Shown here: positions 56,717 through 64,000 of the stretch, piece by piece | Position numbering within the stretch: the first letter of the stretch is position 1 | Layout of the letters: each line of letters opens with the position of its first letter | Assembly (NCBI GenBank): GCA_014526335.1 | Contig: JACTAT010000268.1 | Coordinates: forward strand, 526,777 to 590,776 | Direction: 5' to 3' | Length of the DNA stretch: 64,000 nucleotides | Source of the DNA: Chrysaora quinquecirrha | Taxonomy: Eukaryota; Cnidaria; Scyphozoa; Semaeostomeae; Pelagiidae | Notes under the pieces: generated by a model | What the model was told of the DNA's origin: nothing | Seen by the model: only the letters and a program-made list of their open reading frames with translations | The model's database searches: none | Made by a program: the position numbers and the translations under genes

Positions 56717-57260
56717 CCCACTAAAATGTAACACCTGTGAAACGTGCACTGTAAAAGCGGGGGCTTGGGCGTTCAAGGATTTTTCTCAATTTGTCTTCGT
56801 AAATTTTCCCAATTTCTATACTGATTACTGACCCCTTATAGAAATGCTCCTTTTTGCCAGTATTTCCGCTGGAGTGATTTTGCCTCAGCGCAAGCATGGA
56901 TCTGAAAAAAATTTTGTGGTTATTGAAAAATTCTTCCGCCCAGAGAAAGGGCTCCTTTTACAAAATATCTAAAAAAAATTATCATCAAGATTCTAAAGAT
57001 TCTTCCGCCAGACAATGCCGCTCTTTTGAGATGGCGGAAGAATTATTTTCCCCCGATCGAAACTTTGGCTTTGTTCACCGATCTGATATCAGAAGGCAGA
57101 CGTTTTTAGTTCCAATTCAAGTCGCTATTTTCCTACAGGTAGGTTTACTTTCTTGCAGAATATGATTTTGGTTCTCACACATCTTTATACCTGTGTCAAA
57201 TCTGCTTAACATGTCCGTTTATTAAATTTTCAACCAATATGTAGGCTATCGTGTTTGCAG
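56717..57260 (+). other. Region between the minisatellite and peptide locus E
   Basis: It should contain the promoter and first non-coding exon of locus E. I see no clear TATA box. A frame of 89 codons (56896-57165) has low-complexity composition and is not convincing. Confidence 0.35.
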
Positions 57261-57294
57261 GTTTTGTTGATCGCAAAGAAAGCATTGAAGAAAC

Positions 57295-58020
57295 ATGAAG
57301 ACAATTTTGGTTCTTGTTCTTGTTCTTGGATTGGCATTTGCATTTTGCAGTAAGTTGAATTTCTGTTGCTGTTTTAAATCTCTACGCTGTATTAAAAAAG
57401 CAAAGTTCATAGCCGGAGTTGAAGTTCTGATGTTGAGTTTTTCTGAATTTCAACCTTTCTGCTTCTTTCCCAAGCACCCAAAGCAGCTTTTTAATACCGA
57501 AAATTCTAATTTTAGATGCCGAAGAGGAGGACGATTTCAACCAAGACTTCGATGTGGGAAATGTAGCTGATGAGGAACTTGAACAAGGTTCTTTCTTCTC
57601 CACATTCTATTACTTATTTTCCAAATGCATATTACATAAATATGCTTTGAGTTGCTTAAAATAATCAAACATTGCTTGACAAGCTAAATTTGTGGCGTGA
57701 TGTTTTAGAAAAAGTCCAAAACATTTTTTGCTTAACGCACGCAAAAAAGTTTGGACGAGCAGTGTTTTTGGCGTGGCCAAACGGTAAAACGTTTTGCTTG
57801 ACAAACAAATTTCAAATGTTGGATCAACAACATTTAATCGTTTGGCCAGGGCCTTTCATCATGTTTGTCCATGGCCAAAATAGTTAAATTTGAGTGAATT
57901 TCAAAGAGAATCTCTTTCTTGGCAGATCCTGGCAAACTACGCCTGTGCTATTTCGACCGTCGTCGATGCACTAGCTGGAACAGGAGACGCGTACGTTGGG
58001 GAAGAAGAAGAAGATGGTAG
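57295..58020 (+). CDS. Secreted Arg/Trp-rich peptide, locus E (three coding exons), two cysteines lost
   Basis: Exon 1 (57295-57349) encodes a signal peptide, M-K-T-I with a LVLVLVLGLAFAF core, ending A|GTAAGT. Exon 2 (57516-57587) follows CTAATTTTAG and encodes an acidic propiece with 11 Asp/Glu in 23 codons, ending CAAG|GTTCTT. Exon 3 (57926-58020) follows TTGGCAG and encodes about 30 residues with 12 Arg, ending W-G-R-R-R-R-W before TAG. Only cysteines 2 and 4 of the family pattern remain (C-Y-F-D-R-R-R-C). Introns are phase 1, 166 and 338 bp. An upstream acceptor (TTTGCAG, 57260) precedes a leader shared with locus D, so a non-coding first exon is likely (possible donor CAG|GTAGGT at 57139). 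AATAAA at 58090-58095 is a good poly(A) signal. Function by architecture: processed cationic peptide, possibly antimicrobial. Confidence 0.8.
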
Positions 58021-58099
58021 ATGAAGAGGTCCTGAAGAAGAACTAGCGCGACAACTTCTGTCTTTTGGGTTTTTTGCTTTTTATGATAAAATAAAACAT

Positions 58100-58609
58100 G
58101 CTTGCTGTTTTCAGTTCACATGGTCTTTTGTCTCTCTCTCTTCTGATACCATTTCATCTACCGTTGTCTAGTTTTGAATTGAATTGAATTGTACATTATT
58201 CACAGTTACTACTGTAGTGACAGGAGCACTAACATAAAGCAGCGTCATAGATTGCATCAAACTCATCATTTGTTACAGAATGTGCACGCGCATTTATTAT
58301 TTAAAAACCGATTATTAAGAAAAATATCTAGTATCTATTTTCTGTATTTTCTTGATTAAGAAACACCATGGAAACACCCATGAGAGTTCATTTTACATGC
58401 TGGAGACTGAGTTGAATTGTTTCTCAGAGAAGGAAAACAGATATTCAACACGAGAGAGAAAGTGTCTAATTTTGCCCCGTGTCGCATTTTGCTCCACATT
58501 ACCCTAATTGAAGCCACCGCTTGTATTTTTCGTCAACCTTTTTTGTGGCTTCTATTTTCAATAAATGATCACTTATAGCTTGACTTCATAAAAGCAAAAA
58601 CAGGAAATA
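58100..58609. other. No gene or repeat recognised
   Basis: AT-rich sequence after the poly(A) signal of locus E, with no notable frame or repeat. Confidence 0.35.
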
Positions 58610-59000
58610 CACGCTTTTTTTTATAAAGAACCACTTTATAAGGCACCTACATGTACAGGGCGTGAAAATTTAAAGAACTTATACTACTAAAGAGAAAATC
58701 ATTAAGGAACTTTTCAATGCTGAATGCTGCAAATAATCAAGAATTCGAAAGCCGGTTGCATTCATTTGCAGTCGAAAATCACATAAATTGTACGTTAAGC
58801 ATGTATCAAATGCTTCCTTGAGTTGTCTCAAGCTTTACTCGCATGCAAGTGTCTCTCTTTTATTGTTAAGACCACTGTATGTGCAGTTAAAATTAAGGAA
58901 CTATTAAGGAACTTTTTGAACTACAATTCCCTGAAGAGGTCCAAAAATAAGGAACTTTAAGAACTAGGCCTTGAGGTAGGTTCCTTATAAAACAAGCATG
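58610..59000. mobile_element. TATAAGGAACC-family MITE
   Basis: Starts TA-CACGCTTTTTTTTATAAAG and ends CTTATAAAACAAGCATG-TA. Shared interior with 35.44 and 62.94 kb (acttatactactaaagagaa, gaacttttcaatg). Confidence 0.75.
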
Positions 59001-59747
59001 TATCTGCGGAAAAACAATAACTTCTACAAAAACATGAGAATAGTCTTTAACTTAAACCAGTTTAAAATTGTTGCACTGTGATTGGTCAGTCTAGAAACTC
59101 GAATCGATTTGATTGGTGGAAATCTAACCTGGTTTAAATCTGGGTTAATTATGTCAGTGTGAAAGCCATGATAGCTTCTACAGACACCTATAAATGAACA
59201 ACCCAATCGCATATCGAAAGCGCCATAAGTTTGACAAGCAATGTTTCGACATTTTGCCGTGTATCATTAGATCGTTTGGCCAGAGCATAAAGCTATGGCT
59301 AAACTAGGAGACATGTCGCGCGCGACAATGTATTTGGCGTGTCTCCCAGGGTGGCTAAACATGCGATTCACAAGCGAGCAACATGTCCCCCGAGTCATTT
59401 GCATGTCGAAGAGACAAGAAGTGTTTCTGTTGTTTTCAAGAAACGTTTGTGTGTCAGTTGTTATAAATTTTGTCGCACGCTTCTAAGTTTCCGAGGTGGC
59501 TGAACTGGGAGACACCGATGGGACATCAATGTCGCACGCGACATGTCTACTACTGTAGTTTAGCCAGGCCTTATCCTCAACACCTTACTGTTCAGTAGGT
59601 CAGTAGTCTTGCATTCCTGTATAATCAGGTAGCTTCATATTTGAAAATTTAATTAAATCAATTTTGTCAATCTCAATTCAACTACGTTAGTCTCCTTCAA
59701 AGGCGCAACTTGAAACAATTTCGCCGAGCAATCTCGGCATTCCAAAG
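59001..59747. other. 3' flank of the unrecognised minus-strand gene, with an inverted-repeat remnant
   Basis: From about 59225 to 59565 there are paired words (tcgtttggccagagc / gtttagccaggcc and gtcgcgcgcgacaatg / tgtcgcacgcgacatg) typical of a worn MITE. A related tttggccaaacg text lies inside intron 2 of locus E (57.77-57.86 kb). Confidence 0.4.
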
Positions 59748-62464
59748 TTACGACGACGATGTAAACTTGGAGCTCATTCTTCCGAGACTGCCGAGTACGC
59801 CTGAATGAGAAGCCGAAGAACCGAGTGGTGTATTGTGTCCGAAAGGCAACAGGCTTTTCCGAGAATCGGCACCAAATAATCTTCCTTCGGGTGCAGCAAG
59901 CCTCTTGTCAGAACCAAAAAGACGAGGCTCGCCACCACCTAGAATGCGACTTTCAGATCCAAACAGTCGACTTTCTGAGCCAAACAAACGACTTTCATTA
60001 CCGAGGATTCGGCTGCCACTACCGTACAGACCATGATGCTCCAAAGAGTCCGGACGAAATCTGTCGAATAGTTCGTTACCACGAAAATGCGGTTTTTGCG
60101 CTGAGACGAGCGGCGAGGTAAGGGGCGATACAGCTCTGCGAGGGCTTGGTTTCCGTGTCGTCTCACAACCGAGAATTCCATGACTTGTCAACGAGGATCT
60201 GCATAGTCCAGCATCTAATTTCATCGGCTGAAAATACGCCGTTTTGTCTCGGTCCATGAACGAGGACCGCCGATGTCTTTCGGATTCATGATGGATTTCT
60301 CGCTCCGACGACAAATTGAGCATGCTTCTGTCACGTTGCATCAAGTGATTTGTTTTCTCAATGTCTGTTAATGTTCGCTCACTGTTTCGTCGAGGAAAGA
60401 TGGCTTCAAGATGCGGTGGAGAGCTTCGTTCTCTGTCAAACAGTCCACGATAGGATGAAGAAGTAGAATGGCCTAGGCCACCAAAAGGTGTAGGATGTTC
60501 AAAGTCTGATCTTTTCTGAGGTAGGCCTTCTCGTGCTGCGAAGTACGGATGAGGTCGTCCTTGAAAATGATACGGATTTCTTTCAGGATCTCGAGGAAGG
60601 GATCCGTGAAGCAAACCTGCAAAGAAGGATTCATAAAAATTAATATTTCTCCCCCTTGCAAGGTCCATAAACCCTTTAAGATTTAAATTGAATTCAAACT
60701 TTGCACACGGATACCATGGCGAAATTCTGAATTATTAGTTTCATCATAGTTCACGTATAGATCCAAATCGATTTGACTATTTGCGAATTGCTGCAGCGAC
60801 ATAAATTTAGACTCACGGCCAAGAATTGTGTCCGTGCGACTTGTGGTCTAGTGTGTGCCAACCTTAGAATTATGTATGGGAAAAAATGGCAGCTTGGCAG
60901 CCAAAACGCTAACCAAAATGGGGAAACAGCCAGGATGTTGAATATGAGTTTGAAAACCGGCCAGCTTCAGCTTTAAATTGTCTTGAAAATTTAATTCTTT
61001 AGATAGAAAGTCGTATTCGCCATTTTGTTCTGCTACTCACTGATTGGCTTCTAGTCGTTTTATGGGTAGCTTGATTTGTTGTACGTCCATGTGAAATACG
61101 CTTTGTCACAAATAATATTTGAATCTGGCCTGGTCATCGTTGCTTTCCTTACCGGCTGTTAACTTACTTATTTTAGTTAATTATATCCAATTTATCTTGA
61201 TCGTAAAACCCTGTTAAAAAGAGTGCAAGTGTAGACGCTCCTTGTATGTGTAGCAAGTTATTATATTATTCATGATTTACATTTCAATCATATCATATTA
61301 TAATAGTCACAATCACATCGCAATAGGCCAGTAAAAATAAAGAATGCTGTAATCTGATTGTTTCTACTAATTTTTGGCGAAATGGCTGCTTTTTGTATGC
61401 AAAAGCGATGAGTTCCAGTTGATATCGAATCGTCTGTCCTACGCCAGTGGTCAGGGTATTATTTAAGGATTTTTCAGTAGGGATGAAACATAACGAAGGG
61501 GCCCCGGACCCATCAAGGAAGGCACATGTTTAAACTGATACGCTGGATGCAATTGGAAAAAGGTAAAAGCGGGCACCTATACAAAGTTTTTCTCAAGCAC
61601 AATTTCAATCTTGTTTTAAATTTTAAACTGACAAAATAAGTATATATACAAGCCAATGCGATCACGCAGTGGTGTAGAGCTGAAGAAAAAATTAATAGCA
61701 TCAGTAAAGAATTAATAGACTGTATTGGCAACAGGACGCAACCGCCAATAAGAACGCTGTCTTTTTCAAAAAGGTTCTGTAGTGTTGTGATTAAAATTTT
61801 ACATTTAGAATGGAACGGTGGCGACGCCTACATACTGGCATACTGGGGCCTAAGTGTAAGGCTAGCAAAAGACAAAGTACTTTAGCCCATCACTTGATTC
61901 TGAATTGGTTTTCCTTCGCAGTTTTTACGATAGGTCTTCATTACAAATGCAAATTATCGCAACAAATAGCTGGGTTGATTTCTGAAGTTCCAGAACAACG
62001 CAAAATTTTGACGTTCTCGGGAGAACGTGAAAACAGCCATGATAACGTCGGCGCCGGAACGCGGAATATCAAGACGCAGGAAAATAACTAGTGCCCAGAT
62101 TCTTTATCTGCTCGAGACGTCCTCTTCATTAGTGGCGTCCTGTTGCTAAAACAGCCTAATAGAAGTTGGCAACGGCGCACGGTGCACCAGAGGTGTGCCG
62201 ATGTAGTGGTGCAAATCTACAGACATCAAATTTAGGCCAGTGTTTGGCAAACAACAAGCAAGGCTAAAACCGAAAAAAAAAATGAAAATGAAACTCACCA
62301 GTGTGATGGATTCCTTTTGGACTAAATGACAAATGTGGTCGTACTGCAGAGTGAAATGGAAACTCGCGGTCGTAATTAGAACGGGATGGAACAGCTTGGA
62401 AGGCATGTGGTCCAGTTCTGTTCAAGCCCACAGACTCGGAATTAAGACTGTTCGCTCTTTCAAC
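59748..62464 (-). CDS. Unrecognised protein, last two exons; Ser/Arg/Pro-rich with SRLFGSE repeats
   Basis: Exon n-1 (62464-62299) is bounded by TTTTTTAACAG and G|GTGAGT. The last exon (60616-59748) is bounded by TTCTTTGCAG, joins in the same phase and ends at TAA, giving about 344 residues of C-terminal sequence. The 5' exons lie beyond the right edge. The sequence is low-complexity and probably disordered: R-D-P-E-R-N-P-Y-H-F-x-G-R-P-H-P-Y-F early, then R-D/S-R-rich stretches, then about six copies of an 8-9-residue repeat around S-R-L-F-G-S-E. The tail is S-S-K-F-T-S-S-S. I do not recognise the family; the style suits a nuclear or chromatin-associated protein, but that is a guess. It is a separate gene from CCDC157, which begins with its own M-A-H-L-L. 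Confidence 0.65.
60617..62298 (-). other. Last intron of the unrecognised gene
   Basis: Mostly AT-rich sequence without a frame; contains the dispersed repeat at about 61800-62160. Confidence 0.45.
61800..62160. repeat. Uninterrupted relative of the 42.2-43.2 kb repeat
   Basis: gcctaagtgtaaggctagc, ttttacgataggtcttcatt, aggaaaataactagtgccca and gcgtcctgttgctaaaaca align with 42.2-43.2 kb. Here the text runs straight through the point where the 591-bp element is inserted in the other copy. Confidence 0.6.
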
Positions 62465-62616
62465 CTGTTAAAAAATGGCACATAGTCATTGAGATATTAG
62501 GAGCAGGACACGTTGGTCATTATTTTGAAATTACTAACTGCCAAACTGCCATGGGTAAAAAAAGTTACAGCGGGTAAGAGGGGAGTTGAGGAGTGGCAAC
62601 TACCACAAATATGATA

Positions 62617-63379
62617 CACCATTTCCACTTAGGGCCTCGTTTTAAAAAAGATTGAAAATTGCGTCTAAGAAACATCTTAACTTCAGAAACGAATTGAGCA
62701 CCTTTATTTCCATGTTCAGGCAAATTTTACGCTTCTTGTCCCAAAGATGTTGATTTATAGCGAAAATTTATGAGTTTTGACCGTGAAAAATGACCATAAA
62801 ATTTCACATCGAGCGATCGTTCACGGTCAAATTCTTTATAAATTTTCAAATTTTCGTCGCTATAAAATCAACATTGTAATGTCTAGAAGCAAGAAAATTT
62901 GCCTTACCATTAAAGTTGACGCTCTAAAACTGAATACACGCTTTTTTATAAAGAATCACTTTATAAGGAACCTAGATGAAGAAAGCCCGAACATTTAAAG
63001 AACTTATACTACTAAAGAGAAGATCATTAAGGAACTTTTCAATGTTGAATTCATTTATCAAGCCGATTCCATTCATTTGCAGTCGAATATCACATATATT
63101 GTAAGTTGGGCATGTATCAAATGTTTCCTCGAGTAGTCTCGGGCTTTGCTTACATGCAATTGTCTCTCTATTATTGTTATGACACTTAAGGTGAAGTTAA
63201 AATTAAGGAACTATTAAGGAACATTTTGAACTACAATTGCCTCAAAAGAGGTCCAGAAATAAGGAACTTTAAGAACTAGGCCTTAAGGTAGGTTCCTTAT
63301 AAAAAAGCGTGTATCGGGTCAAAATTTCGCAGGATCAAATTTTTTAATTCTGAAAACGAGGCTCTAAGTTGAAAAGGTG
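62617..63379. mobile_element. CACC...AGGGCC-family MITE carrying a nested MITE
   Basis: The left end TA-CACCATTTCCACTTAGGG and the right end CTAAGTTGAAAAGGTG belong to the family at 35.82 and 45.80 kb. The element is interrupted at 62937-63311 by a TATAAGGAACC MITE. Confidence 0.7.
62937..63311. mobile_element. Complete TATAAGGAACC-family MITE, nested
   Basis: TA-CACGCTTTTTTATAAAG at the left and CTTATAAAAAAGCGTG-TA at the right are near-perfect inverses with TA flanks. At 375 bp it is the cleanest copy and defines the family. Confidence 0.85.
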
Positions 63380-64000
63380 TTACAAGACGAAACATAGACT
63401 GATTACATTCCTCCCACTCTTTCGGAAACAGCTCATAACAACTACAACAACATAATCGCTGTTTCCTCAGAGTGGGACTTTAATTTTTGAGAGCAAAAAG
63501 TACGAATTTAGAGACGTTTTAGGGTCGGCTGTCAAGTCAAATTTTAGGCCGCTCGGATGACATAGCTTTCTCGCGTGCGAAAAGAGGAATTAATGAACTT
63601 GGATGCATTTTGGGCTCAAATGAAGTTAGGAGAAGCATTTTTCTCTGTACAACTAAATTTTTCTGTATGTTGCAAACCGAAAAATACAGATTTGGGCAAG
63701 TTTTAGGGTCAGTAGTCGGGAAATTTTGTTAGGCCATCCTTCACACCAGAACGAGGTTCGTGAAAATTAGGCCGACTTTTTGACTGAAAGTTTATGAGTC
63801 GTAGTTGGAGCGGGGTGGTGGGGTGTGGAGGAGCGTAGACTACGACGAATGTAATAAGTCTAGACACAAGACGAGCAATGTGATCAATGCGAGGAATGTC
63901 CGAAAACGCAGGAAGTCTTTTAATGCAGTGGAAATCTTTGCTAGTTGAAACCTTCTCATCAATATATCAAACCAGCAAGCTAATGAAGATCAGTGAAACT
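63380..64000. other. No feature recognised
   Basis: Presumably upstream intron of the minus-strand gene at 59.7-62.5 kb. A diverged pair of similar texts (gtacgaatttagagacgttttagggtc and atacagatttgggcaagttttagggtc) about 190 bp apart suggests an old local duplication. Confidence 0.35.

Noticed and set aside
56308..56731. Four overlapping ORFs of 118-138 codons on both strands
   Set aside because: 24-bp minisatellite; all are repeat by-products.
56172..60616. Joining the SRLFGSE-repeat exon to CCDC157 as one gene
   Set aside because: The exon ends in its own stop codon, and CCDC157 starts with a recognisable N-terminal M-A-H-L-L; peptide locus E lies between.

Overview
The window looks like animal nuclear DNA from an AT-rich, transposon-dense invertebrate genome. 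A cnidarian (coral or anemone type) fits best, but that is an inference. The support is a spliced CCDC157-type coiled-coil gene with eight GT-AG introns/exons in phase, a BEL/Pao LTR retrotransposon, many TA-flanked MITEs, hAT elements with 8-bp target duplications, and long minisatellites. I see no bacterial operons, CRISPR arrays or rRNA.

Layout. 1-4433: the 5' two thirds of a BEL/Pao retrotransposon on the minus strand (LTR, gag-protease, frameshifted pol running off the left edge). 4.4-13.4 kb: MITEs, two hAT elements, a 110-bp tandem repeat and an array of spaced ATTACA motifs. 13.6-19.5 kb: a 5.9-kb inverted repeat built on a ~193-bp hairpin-bearing unit. 19.5-22.1 kb: unrecognised. 24.0-30.6 kb: an element with split direct repeats (A1 ... 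B1-A2-B2), as in Ngaro/PAT-type tyrosine-recombinase retroelements, whose interior is mostly minisatellite.

Host genes occupy the right half. A minus-strand gene (37,581-56,172, eight exons, 817 codons) is recognised as CCDC157. A second minus-strand gene (last two exons, 59,748-62,464) is not recognised. Five loci on the plus strand (22.4, 32.3-33.4, 33.7-35.3, 44.5-48.7 and 57.3-58.0 kb) belong to one family of tiny secreted peptides. The complete members have exon 1 = signal peptide, exon 2 = strongly acidic propiece, exon 3 = short Arg/Trp/Cys-rich C-terminus with the pattern C-x5-C-x2-C-R-R-R-C and a terminal G-R-R-R-R-W. This design resembles that of antimicrobial peptide precursors, and I know of no described family with this pattern. 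One member lies wholly inside CCDC157 intron 3 on the opposite strand. One is divergent from CCDC157 across a 24-bp minisatellite. Two are tandem exon2-exon3 cassettes without a visible exon 1. One is an orphan exon 3. This cluster is the most interesting content of the window.

Transposon insertion has shaped the family. MITEs or foldbacks end within about 10-50 bp of the splice acceptors of the 22-kb and 44-48-kb members, and the introns of CCDC157 and of the peptide genes are largely MITEs and satellites. All functional statements rest on reading the sequence and on general knowledge of the families; no search was run.
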